From: Chamaea fasciata | Lineage: Eukaryota; Chordata; Aves; Passeriformes; Sylviidae | DNA: 64,000 nt | Assembly: GCA_029207755.1 (NCBI GenBank) | Contig: JARCOQ010000002.1 | Span: 87,953,087-88,017,086, forward strand | Direction: 5' to 3' | Part shown: positions 13,105 to 25,453 of the stretch, piece after piece | Layout: each line of letters starts with the position of its first letter | Numbering within the stretch: the stretch's first letter is position 1 | Position numbers and translations under genes: made by a program | Notes under the pieces: model-generated | What the model was told of the DNA's origin: nothing | What the model saw: the letters and a program-made list of their open reading frames with translations, nothing else | Database searches by the model: none

Positions 13105-13940
13105 CATATGGGACCAGATGGGATCCACACATGGATACTTAGGGAGCTGGTGGAAATGCTCACTGAGATACTTTCCCTCACTTATTAGCAGTCTTGGCTA
13201 ACCAGGGAGATCCCAGATGTTTGGAAGTTGGCAAATATGTTGACCCTCTACAAGAAGGGATGGAAGAAGGATCTGGGTAACCAGAGGCCTGACAGCCTGA
13301 CCTCAGTGCTAGGGAAGGTCATGGAGCAGATCATCTTGAGTGCTGTCATGCAGCATGTACAGGACAGCCAGGGGATCAGGCCCAGCCAGCACAAACATGG
13401 GTTTTTCAAAGGCAGGTCCTGCTGGATCAACCTGATCTCCTTCTATGACAAGGTGACCCATTTAGTGTAGGAGGGGAAGGCTGTGGATGTTTGCCTGAAG
13501 TTTGGTAAAGCCTTTGACACTGTCTCCCACAGAATTCTCCTGGAGAAAATGGCTGCTCATGTCTTGGACAGGTGCTCTGTTCTTTGGGTAAAAAACTAGC
13601 TGGATGGCTGGGCAGAGAGAGAGGATGGAGTCAAATTCAGCTGGCTGTCAGATGCCAGTGGTATTTCCTGGAGCTCAAAACTGGGGCCAGCTCTGCTCAG
13701 TAACTTGATGACCTGGATAAGGAGAATGAGTGCTCCCTCAGTAAGTTCACAGATGACACCAAGGTGGGTGGGAGCGTTGATCTGCTGGAGGGCAGGAAGG
13801 CTCTGCAGAGCGATCTGGACAAGCGGGATCAATGGGCCAGGGTCAGTTGTATGAGGGCTAGCAAGGGCAAATGCCAAGTCCTGCACTTAGGTCACAACAA
13901 TCCCAGGCAGTGCTACAGGCTCAGGGAAGAGTGACAGGAA
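13105..13940 (+). pseudogene. CR1 ORF2 reverse transcriptase section, broken
   Basis: The text starts with GPDGIH...ILREL, runs through a degenerate NQRPDSLTSVLGKVMEQII (the family's NYRPVSLTS block), then a motif A region reading LKFGKAFDTVSH, and later FTDDTK in place of FADDTK (motif C) at 13,746-13,760. Stops include TAG at 13,468-13,470 and one just after 13,590. At least one frameshift lies between motif A and motif C. In motif A the family's first, catalytic Asp (LDFSKAFD type) appears as Lys, while both Asp of motif C remain. Even without the stops the enzyme would be expected to be inactive. Confidence 0.88.
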
Positions 13941-14608
13941 AGCTGCCTGACAGCAAAAGAACTGGGGGTGCTGGTCCACCGCTGAACAAGAAGGCCAATG
14001 GCACCCTGGCCTATATCAGACATAGCGTGGCAGCTAGACAAGGGCAGTGATTGTCCCCCTGTACTCAGCACTAGTGAGGCCACACCTCAAATCCTGTGTT
14101 CAGTTTTGGGCCCTTCACTACAAGATATTGAGGTACTGGAGTCCAGCGAGTGAGTCCAGAGAAGGACAACAGAGCTGATGAAGGTTCTGGAGCACAAATC
14201 CTATGAGGAGCAACTGAAGGAGATGAGGATGTTTAACTTGGAGAGTGACCAAGGAGTCAGTGACCTTATCGCTTTCTACAGCCATCTGAAAAGAGGCTGT
14301 AGCCAGGTGGGGGTCAGTCCCCCCTCCCAAGTAACAAGTGATAGAACACCAGAAAATTACCTGGAGTTACACCAGAGGAGATTTAGGTATTAGAAAACAT
14401 TTCTTTACCAAAAGGGCAAAAGATGTTGGAACAGGCTTCCCAGAAAGTGGCTGAATCACTATCTCTGGAGATTTTTAAAAGAGATATAGATATGGCACTT
14501 AGGGACATGGTTTAGGGCTGAACTTGGCAGTGCCATGTCAACAGTTGGACTCGACGATAATAAAGGTCCTTTCCAACCTAAATGATTCTAAGATTCAATG
14601 ATTCTGAA

Positions 14609-17600
14609 AGGTGAGGCGAGAGGAATTACACTGTCACATTCAAAATTCCCAGGCACTTTGCAGCTGAGACAGGACCTCCCATCAATATTTTAATCCTGCA
14701 TTTTTCACAAAAGCTACAAGGTCTTCTAGTTAACTTGATTTTTAAAGTAAGTAGAAGCAATTTGCAGAACCCAGGAATAAAATTACATCAGAATGACAAT
14801 CTTTAAGGCTGAGCAAGGAAAAATTATGATGGTTTCTTCGGCACTAATGATTTGAGATGTATACCTAGACTTTTGGGAATAAGACTACAGAAATTAATTT
14901 TTTGTGGTTTCTATTGGCGCAATATTCTTGTAGGTTTTCATTATAGCATTTAAGCTCTGAGATTTCCTTTTGAATCACAGAACAATAGATTAACCTCAGC
15001 GCTAAGGAAATAACCTTTTTTTTTTTTCTGAAAGCTTTTTTATAGGCTAAGTTTTGTCCTGTTAGGAGTAATACGGATAGAGAAAACAAAGCCTTGCCCT
15101 AACAGAAAATCTTTGACAGAACTCCAGCAACAACAGTCAAACTGTCTAAAGGGTCTCGGAAAAGTGGGTAGTCCTTGAGATTTTACAGAATTAACACCAG
15201 ACACTAATTCTTGATGTTTCAGAGGCTGCAATTCCTCTCACCTAAACATAGGCATCTACAAAAGAGATGTCTCCATCTGAGCTACTTTTTCTTATCAGCA
15301 GAGAGAAATGAGCCCTTCTCCCTTGTGATTCATCTTGTCCTGAGGTAATCACCCAAACCAGATCAGATGACTCATGAACTAGAAATGTATGTTTCTATCC
15401 ATTAGTCTAGGAAGGGAAACCTGGTCTAGCTCAAGTGGAGACATCCACCTGGGAGATGCCTCAGGTTAGGCAAGATGAATGCTATCAAGTGTCTCTCCAG
15501 CATTTCTGTCCTTGGTAGAGTAGACAGGAATAATTTGTCATAAAATTATTCAAAAGAAGCATTCAAAACAGGATCTTTCCATGTAATAGTTTGCTACAGG
15601 GCACTGTCCCTTTCTGAAGGGAAGGAAGAGCTGAAATAAGGCAGTTACCCTGGAAGTGATAAAACATAAAAGGCAGAAGTGGTCTCCATAAAAATTTAGG
15701 GATGCAATGAAATGGTACTTTGCTGGTCTAACAAAGGAGCCATCTTTCAGAACTCCAGAAATAAGTGAAAGGCGGCATGATAGAGAACAAAGATCCCCCA
15801 TGCTCTTCTCATCACTCTCCTCTTTTAGGGGGTGGGGAGCGGCAGGTTTGTCATCAAGAATTGTATTATTAGAGGGATCAGGAGGAAAAGAAAGAACAAT
15901 AAGACATTTAAAACCGATTAATTAATTCCAGGTGTATCTTTGAAGAACACTAAAATATTCTATTTCCTTTTGTTTGCAGTATATACCTTCTTTTAAAATA
16001 GGTCTGATGGGAAAAACAGAGCATAACTCCATATTTATTGCATTTCTGGAAACATGCCTGTATTTATTACTAGCATCTGCTGATAGTGACAGATCTTGAG
16101 TAGAGTCCAGAAGTCCTGAATAACACTTGGCTTTCTTTGTTATGGTAAAAAAAATTGCTCTTGCAGGCTCACTGCAATTAGCAAAGATTGTATTTTGTTC
16201 TGCATGCCCTTTACTAGCAGTAATCCAATATTGAATTGCCTCAGAGGGTCTCAGCAATAACTGGGTCAAACTCTCTCATAACTCTTTTCACTTGACCTGG
16301 AAAATTGACACTTCTATAGGAGTGCACAGTATATATTTATATGATCAAATCACCATGTGTATTTCAATCTTGCACTCAGTTCTTCATTTATTCACCTTCA
16401 TTTTATGATTTATTTGAAGTTTGTCCATATCTCAATTTTCTTCCCAACCTATTTAGTCTCTAGATAAAGACCACTTAGCTGCTAGCAGGAGCAGAATTCA
16501 TCTTCATACAGCATTTATACTGAGCATGTTCTAATTAAGTCAGTTAAAGCAGCTATCTGCAATTCAGCATGTCTGAGCAGCTCTCCATTCATCAGCGATC
16601 TCCTGTAAACACTTAGGACACCTTGACCTTGACTGGTTGTGAGCATAGAAAAGAAAACATGACTGAGAGTCACAGGTTGTTATTTGGCAGTAGGGTGGCA
16701 GTGTTTTAAGCTGCTTCTCCGAGTTGTTCCTAGCCATGAATGCAAAGAATCAGGAGGAACAGTAGCAACTCACAGAGACTACTAAGGCCCCATGGCAGAA
16801 ATGCAGGGTGCCAGGAGGGGAAATCTCTTGATGTGGTCAGAGACATGACATGGTATGACATAGATTTTCTATTTACTACTCATGAAAGAAACTGGGTGAA
16901 CCATACTTTTCTCCAATGTGAAGGAAATATATTCTGACTTGATTTTGTAGAAATCCAGTATGTCAAAACTAGGCCCAGATTCAACTGACAAAATCTTTCC
17001 CCACCTACACATACTTTTTTTCCTTTTAGCTGACTCTCAGAAGCTGGTACAGATATCATCAAGGTTTCCTCATTACCATGGTCTGAATGTTACACTAATT
17101 CTATGTACTACACCCATAAATATTTTCCGTTTTGGAAACTCCATACGTAAAGTTAACATTTTAGTAAATGTTAATATCTAGGTTTTTGAACCAGCAGAAC
17201 AGATATACTGAAAAAATATGTGGTTTGCATGTGCGAAACCAGGACAGAGAAGTATTGCCACTCACGTTCCTGCACTTTGCCCAAAGTCCAGCGATTAAAG
17301 CAATCCCCAGGATACGTGAAATCCAGGGCTTATTCCTGTCATAACCAAAGTGGATCTGAGTCCACACTTACCTCCCCAGAGTGCCTAAGCAGTCTGTGTA
17401 ATATAAGGATCTCTTGTCAATGCCACTCCTCTTCATATCTAAAAGGTTATTGGGGTAGGAACGGGTTCCCTGGTATCTCAAGTCCCGAATGAATGCCCCG
17501 ACCTCTACTCCATCTGTCTTTCTCTCCTGCCTCTGGCTCAATTTATATTTAACCACTAAGCCTTTGTATAAAACAAGCACTACATTCTTTACTTGCTTCC

Positions 17601-20600
17601 GTGCATTTTGAATGCTGTCTGTACTTTGCACTTCATTTCATGAGGGATTAAAATGCTTGAAATAGATTTGATATGTTTTCCTTCAGCCTGAAGTGATAAT
17701 TGATACAATTTTCTTCTACAAGAGAATTTTTTTAAGTTTTAATTTTGGCTCAGGTTTCATAGTTCCTGTTTTTAACTTTTTTCAGTTTGAGGGATGAGCT
17801 AAAGAATCTTTTTTGTTGTTTTTTTTTTTTTTAATCCCAATTTTTCTGTTCTGTTTGTTACACTGTCTGTTGTCAACTGCCTTGAGGTTTTGGTAAGGCT
17901 TCAGACACTGAATGCCCTTGCCAGTGGAGACTAAGCTTAAAAATTTAACAGCATTTTCGGTGTTCAAAGCTGGGAGAGTTTGATTTGTTGAGCCTGCTAG
18001 TTGAAGCTGCTCAAAGTCCTATTACACAGTATAAAATGCTCATAATTTTCAATCTATTAAACCAGTCTCATTGCATTTTGCTCTTATTCCCCAATGTTTA
18101 AAAAAATGCACTAATTAAGCAAAATGAGTGCAACTCCTGTTTTATTTAAGGGAATTTTGCCTAAATTCCCCTAAATAAATTTTCTTAAACTACCCCAGAT
18201 AAAAACTTTGCAGGTGAGGTAAAGTAAGATAAATTTTAACTCTCAAGGAATGGATAAAATTATAATCAAGAGCTTATTATGACCTGGATATTTTTGGCAT
18301 TCATTTATAGATAGCAAATAGGTTTCTTGTATGTCATCCCTCTAGCAAAAGAGAGTTGAAGACAGGTAGATTTTATAATCCTATCCTTACTCCACTCCCG
18401 GAAAGCTAAGGATCCCAGTGAACAAAACATATTTTTCCCACAGAGAAATCACAGTAAGAAACTTCCTCTAGCAGCATGCTTTGACTCTCCTTAATTGGCT
18501 AAGGATACATTCCCCCCCTCAAGGGGTGAGGTCAGGAAACAATGGGGATCCAAAGAGAGGTAGCAGCTTCAGGCTCTTCTACAAAGAAGCCCTGATGAAC
18601 ATCCTGTGTTTTGCCTATTTTTATCTCCATTGTGCTCAAAAATTTCATAAAAAGCCCCTATTAAACTTCAGCAAAAGAGCAGCTTATAGGCAGGAACTGA
18701 AGGTTTGATGACATTAGGCTAACGTTATCACTAAAATGGCGAGGTGAGGTAACCTGGATAAAAAGTGAGCCTTAAATACAAAAATATGAAACACACATAC
18801 ATAGGAGGCCAAAAATCCCTCACAGACAACTATTTGCATAAGTTTTGTTTTTTTCTTTTTCTTCAAAAGAAAGAAGTGATGTGATTATGCTTTTGATCTC
18901 ACTGAGAAGTAAAGGCTTTGGATAGCATCCCCTAAATGCAGTAAGAAAGTAGAAAAAACACACCCAAACAAACAGAAGATAAAGGCCTGGATGAAGTGCT
19001 GCATAGAACCATGTCACTGCTTAAGGTGGCATTTTCTGCTGCCCATGAGGCTGTGACCACACTCAGAGCATTACCACTGGCTACTAAGGAATTGATGCCC
19101 TGGCATGTACGCCACGGTTTTTTTGTCATCTGAGAAGCCCTGAGACTCCCAGCACCTCCAACTTCTGCTCCAAAGAAGCACAATCCTGTGTGATATCTCC
19201 CTGCCCCTTGTTTTCTATCCATACAAATGATTCTAACAGTATTAGATATTTGCATTTAGTAGCAGAATTCTAGAGAGGCCTAGAGTGCCACTGGCTACAA
19301 TGGTAACTGCATGTAACCAATCACCTACATGGAGACCTCACAATGCAGTGGTCCTCAGGAACAGTCCAAACCTACTGCAACACTTAATCAATTCTGATAA
19401 AGCTAACAAAGAACAGCAAGATGTTAAGGGAGCTAATGCTGATTATAAATTAAAGGGAATCCTATTTGACAACTAAATCCCATTAAAATAAGGAGGTGGA
19501 TTACAAACAGCATGGTTGAAAATGAAATGGGCATGTGGAAAATTTTCTGTAGGCTAAAAACAAGAGAACACAGAACAAGTTCTTAAAAAGGATGAGTGTC
19601 ATGGCTTATTAACCGTTCAGTTCCATTATTGTGATGGCTAGTGCCACACATGCTCACACGGGAGAAATGACATAGCATAAAAAGAAACTAGTCCTTTTAT
19701 ATGCTTTTATTTGCTTTGTGATGGCAAAAGCCTGCCCGTTAATCACCAAATGTAAGAGTCATCAAATGCCCATGCCGCAGACAACTGTATGTGATCTGGT
19801 CACCCTGTCATAGACTGACATGTCAAGGACACAAGTTCCCTCATTCGTTTTAGCTATTCCTCTCAGGGTGGAAAGAAAGAGGCCTGTTCCCCTCTGATGG
19901 TCTGCTAAGGTGGGCAGAGGGGTCCCACCTAGAGCTACCTGTGTGCTTCACAACTTGGTACCCTCTTACACTGGCAAACACCAAATTCAACAGGACTGTA
20001 AAAGCTGGAGGACTGAACCTTTATGCCAAAATGGGTCATCTCACAAAATTTTGAGTTTAAGGCCTGTGTATTTTGGGCTCCTGGCTCTCAAAAACTGGCT
20101 ATGCTGGGTGAGCAGATCTGTAGAAGTGTTCACTGAGCCTACTTTGATCCAGCCAGCTCAGGCTGTGACCACATAGCTGAAGTTTGATGTGGCACTCAAG
20201 GCATCACCATGACCATCGTATTTCATGTTGCTGGAGGCATTTTCACTGAGGAGCAGTACTAGCTGTCCTGTGCTGAAGACCTGAACATGTGCCACCTTCC
20301 AGGGCTCTGTGTTGTGGTGAGTGCACACTGGTGTTCTGAGTGATGCCACGCTCTCACAAGCTTTACAGACACCATCAGTGGCAAACTATGTCTTACCACT
20401 GCATAAAAACCAAATGCCACCCTCAAGTAATCAGAAAAAAAGAAGCAAACCCCAGCAGCCTGACCTTTATACAACATCCTCACTTAAAAGCATGCAGCAG
20501 TAGACGAAAGGCAGGCTCAGCAACTGGTATTAAAGCAAAGGGACATTTGCAATGCAGTGGGAAAGGAAGACAGATGGGATGTCTCACTGTGAAAGGGCCC

Positions 20601-23600
20601 TGCTATGACAGCACACAGCCATTTCACTGAGACAGATATCAGATGCTGAGGAGGAGGAGTTACTTGCTGTGCTAGAAGATACTTGTTACAGTATTTCCTG
20701 ACTCTGTATGCACAGAAAGCAATGTTATGGGAAAAATTCACCCTCTCAGATTATCTACTTTCCAAACCAACAGAGATACAACAAAGATGGAAATAAATCC
20801 ATAATATGTGCATTATGTATCTATGCTCCAAATCAATACTAGAGATGGGCTACCAGTGCGAAAAGCCAGAGATCCAGACCAGAGATGCATGCTGTATTAC
20901 AAGGACAGAGAGAAATCTATATGCTCAGTGTATTTCTCTACATTCTATGCCAATATTCAAGCTAGTTTACTCATGTGAAAAATTAGTGCTACATAGTTTG
21001 GAGGGGGAGAATACATCAATAGTTATACTGTGGAAATGTGTGCTAAATAACAAAGATCATCTTCATGCCATGACTATCGAGTGCATCTGTATTGTGCAGA
21101 GAAATTCTACAGTCCCACAAAATATTTAAGTTAAGCAGACTTTTTTGAAAGAAGGATATTTAACTTTCCTGATAATTTTCTTCTAAACTTCATCAGGTGC
21201 TCTGAAAAGTTACTCACTCCAACTTGGTGTTTTCTACAGTGGTCATCATGGTAGTCAGTGGCCAGACTCAGCCTGGGTAGTGCAGCACTGAAGTTCTGTC
21301 TCCACAGGGGCCAGACCTAACCTTGTAACCAGCAGTGGCTTCCTCTTTCCACATTCCACTGCTTGCCCTGCCTTTGCTCCATTTTACTCAGAACCGTTGG
21401 GCTTTGCAGTTTTGCGGCACATGAAAAGGAGAGGCAGGTGAAGCCTGAACCACCACATCCAGTTCTATGGGATTTGGTTGTTTACTACTAAAACCTTCTT
21501 TTGTCAGCAGTCACAGCAGCATAGCTGGCACAGAATAGGCACAGGGGGAAAAAAAGTCTTCTCCTTACACAAGGTTTGCCCAGTCTCAGGTTTCGTTATC
21601 TCTGACCCTTGCACCCCTCACACATGCTGATTTATTGCCGCTCTCACAAAGGCTGCCTTCTGTGAGCACCAGGCTTGCACAAGCTGCCCTGCCCTGCTGC
21701 TCTCTTTTATCCCTCCTCTGTTTTTGCAGACATTTTCTTCCTTTTAGCTTATCAACACCAGGAGGGGATGGCTGATCTGAGCCCTTACTCTTTCTATGGC
21801 TGTGGTCTCACCCCCATCAACACCTGTCTCTTTCATAAATTAATCCAAAACCAGTCAATAACCCCATCAAATAAGCCATGTCCCTTCTTTTGCACACACT
21901 TTTATCTTGCTCTGATTAGTATCCCAACAATGAGTCACCAGCTCTTTAGCCTAATTTTGGGAACTCCACAATAAACCAGCCTGTTCAGAGGCTCACCGTT
22001 TATTTTCCACGTCAACAAAGGAGCCATTTCTTTAGAAAAAAAATTTACCCTAATGCTCCACTCAACACATTCAAGTCCTGATGAATAACTGTGCTCAAAT
22101 AATGCCCCTTCTTATTGAAATAACAAATAACATGAGCATTTGAGGGCTGCTTATGAGCATACCTTGCAATCTTGTGCAATACCAGTAAATCACAGCAAAT
22201 CTGTAAGGGAAACATATTCAAGAGGCTCTGGGAAACATTTCAGATATATTTTGTTGGGCATCTGATCTGGGCCTGCTCCAGAACTTGAACCTGATAGAAC
22301 TTGCTAAAGGTTCAGGTAAGGGTCTCCCCAGTTTGCCCCCCAAAAAATTTCTTATGCCTCTAAGAACTAATATGCAAATGAAGGTAATCAAACCCCACTG
22401 TCTGCATGGTCCTCTAAATCCTTTTCACAATTAATTTCTTCCTGAGAGGACTGTCAGATCTGTTGTCTGGCAATGTTGCAGCTGTGAAGCCAGGAAAACT
22501 GATTTCAAAACTCCGGAAGAACAGACTCTGTTTTTATGAGTGTGGGGAGATGTGATAATTTTTGTCAAGAGCTTTATGTAACAGGCAGGTAGTAGTTCAT
22601 GTTTTCTGCCATAGGCACTGCAAGTAATAATGGAGCGAAGTGGGATTTTGGAAAGTGCCAGACTCATGTATTACACTATTGGAAACATGGTGACGAAGAA
22701 AACATACACCACTTATATTTGGGAAACATATTTTTGTTCAAAGTATGTCTTCTGATTTCTGCCTTATCTGATCATATATATCAGAAAATAGCTCTTTTTT
22801 AGTTTTATTTGGAAAGCATGTGATGGGTTCGTTCAGACACTGGCCTGAGATCTGAACTCCTGGAGGGTAATTTCATGTCAGATTCTCATACCTAATACCT
22901 CTGTGGCTTTGGGCATGTCTGATCCTACAGTGTACACAGCACTGTGCAAGACCCAGGTCCCAGTCCACCAAAGATCTTAAGCACATGAATAATTTTTAGT
23001 CCCTTTGACTTCACCGACTAAACTGCTTAGATGGATTCATTCCTAGGCACCTGATCTTCCCACCTGAATTTCAATATTAGCAAAATGAGGATAATTCTTT
23101 CTTTAAGATAGATGGGTATATCGAGCATTAATTAGTTAATCTATGTGGAGTGCTTTGGAGATACAAAGGCTATCTACATGTTAATTTATGCAGATATTGG
23201 AAGAAGTAGAGGGAAATAATTGCTGTCTCTCACCTGTGCAGGGTTTCAGAACAGCATCCATTCCCTCACCCGCTGTAGAACAGAAACTAAATGCTGAGAC
23301 AAGCCCACGCCTAAGAGACACACAGAGCACGCTTATCAGATTCAAAACACTTTCCCATTTAAGGGAGGGCAATCAGCTCTGTATTTGCATTTCCCTTGCA
23401 AATGAGCCTCATTGACTCCTTAGGCTGGCTTTGCACTAGCTACTTCTCGTGTCTCAGTGCCGTGGTAGCCAACTGCCTCAGCACTGTAACATGCTTTCAT
23501 CTATCCTGTGTCTGTACTTAATAACGAGTCTGGCAAGTAGGTTCCAGCACCAGCAATTGGCAGATTCTCACCCATTCTTGTTTTGAGATGCTGAACTTGG

Positions 23601-25299
23601 GCCATATGAGATCATGATTTGGCCAAATGCTTACCTTGAATCTATAGATAAATAAATAAATTTTTTAAAAAGCACATAAAAGGAACTGGTTTATCTCATG
23701 TCATTCTGTAAGTTGTTCATTAAAAGTTTTTTCCTAACAAGCTCTGTAAAATGGCTTTGGCAAAGATGCTTTTGCCATTTGCTCAGGAGGTCTGCGGATA
23801 GCATCGTTATCTCTCCAGAACTGGAAAGCCTTGGCAGCCTTTCCCTTTCCCATCTGACAGAAGTAATAAACCACTGTTAACCATAGATCCAAGCCTCTTA
23901 TCAGTTGGAGAAAAGCTGAATGGCAGAGACCATGGAGTTTCCATCAAGTCTTGGTGCTGGGATTTCTGCCTGGTGTTTCAAGCTCACCCCATCTGGCTGT
24001 GTTGCGGATTTGGTTTTTTTTCCACTGAGAAATTATTTCCCCAGCTAGAAATAGAGTGTGAACATAAATGCAAGGCTTTATCCTCAGATCTTTATCTGCT
24101 TGTGGACCTGAGGAAAGTAGGAAGAGACCTAAACAGGGCTAAATAAGCTACAAGAGAAAAAAGACTCTGGGCAAATCCCTTGCAGATAAAAATCTCAAGA
24201 AACTCTTTCTAATCCTGATGGAGTTAAGCCTGAAAGTACCTGCTGCTTGTCAGCTGGAAAACAGATTGAAATGTGAAGTTGGGGGGGGGGGACGTCAGGT
24301 CTCCCCCATTCATCCTATGGGATCCAATCACTCAGCAGGGGTTCTGGCACCTAGGGGAAGCTGAGAACTGGGACACAGACATCAGAGGGGTCTGGCTGAG
24401 TGAGTACAGGCTACAGTGAGAGCCCTCATACATCTCTGGGCAATGTGACAGCTCTCCTGAGTGAAGAAATCATTATAAAATTCACCTTAAGTAAAGCTGC
24501 CACTGCCTAGAAAGTGTTTCTAACATGTCAGAACAATATCACATAAAACATCAACAGTGAATGTATGTAGCTATACTCTCTGATTTATATCTTCTCTTTC
24601 CCTAATCAAGTTTTGTTGCTAGGAAGCTTGTTGATAACAGAAAACAAACACTGGATGAAAATGAAGAGAGTATGTTTTTATCATTTTTTTTCTCCCTTGT
24701 TTACCAATTCATGTTAGGTTCTGAGTAAACTTGTATTCTTTTCTAATGTGAATTCCAGCTCTTCTAAATTACATCAATCATCTAGAAAATTACATCGATA
24801 ATGCAGAAAATACATGAAACTACTAACTGATACCTTGTGGCTTCCTGGAAACTTGGACCTCGGCAGGCAGAGGGCTGTAACCTGCGAGGCAATTGGTATC
24901 CAGTTCATGGAGATAAGAGCCACATGTCCAGGATTATTGCTAACACAAGAATTTTACCTGCAGACAGCTCTGCTGACTGTAAGCAAAGTCACGTTTTCAG
25001 TCCCTGTGCATAGGACTTTATTCATATATTTAAATACAGCAGACAGAGCCTACAACTTTAAAAACATTATGTAATAATCCATATAGTAACACCATAGGAA
25101 ACTGCCAGTTACTGTTTGCTCTACAGCCAACCCATTACACTTTTACAATGAGCCAGATTTTCTTAAAATTTATGATTGGCTTATCAGAGGCAAAGTACTT
25201 CAGTATTGGGTTGTTTGGGGGTTTTTTAAAGACAGAAGCTTTCAAAAACTCAGCTGTGTATTTTGGTTTTGTTATGGTATCATCCATAGGCTCTGCTTG
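14609..25299. other. Intergenic, no gene recognised
   Basis: This is about 10.7 kb of mixed single-copy-looking DNA. Open frames are short (at most about 115 codons) and lack domain content. Small tracts seen are T-runs at about 15,016-15,027 and 17,810-17,832 and an 11-G run at 24,281-24,291. A donor-like CAG|GTAAGG has its GT at 22,316 without any coding support. No transposon was recognised. Confidence 0.6.
24281..24291 (+). repeat. G(11) homopolymer
   Basis: Eleven consecutive G bases follow GAAGTT and precede ACGTC. It is a likely length-variable and error-prone site in sequencing; no other role is indicated. Confidence 0.9.
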
Positions 25300-25317
25300 G
25301 GGTTGCTGGATACAGTA

Positions 25318-25453
25318 CAAACAGAAACAAATCAAATCAGAGACAATCAAATCCAGACAGAGAGAAATCAGAAATCAGAGGCTGGCTGTACCTCACAGAA
25401 TTTATACTCTCAGCAGGTGTGGCAGATAAAGAGAGAGAAAGAGAGAGAGAGTT
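25318..25453 (+). repeat. Purine-rich cryptic repeat with (GA)n
   Basis: AATCAAATC and ACAGAGA-like words recur imperfectly from about 25,318 to 25,382. A short (GA)n stretch follows at about 25,426-25,451. It is low-complexity sequence, and the serine/leucine-rich frames on the opposite strand are a by-product. Confidence 0.65.

Larger units (their letters stand above)
11640..14608 (+). mobile_element. CR1 LINE, 5'-truncated, decayed
   Basis: This is a roughly 2.9-kb plus-strand copy of the avian CR1 non-LTR retrotransposon. The 3' end is diagnostic: a GGACTCGACGATAATAAAGG-like tail, then CCTTTCCAACCTAAATGATTCT and short ATTCTAAG/ATTCAATG repeats ending near 14,608. Upstream, an endonuclease section and reverse-transcriptase sections are readable in the right order. 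ORF1 and most of the 5' end are missing, the usual result of incomplete reverse transcription. The left boundary is fuzzy: clear homology starts at about 11,778 and weaker CR1-like text reaches back to about 11,640. Stops and frameshifts throughout make it immobile. The family acts by target-primed reverse transcription; this copy is a fossil. Confidence 0.93.
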
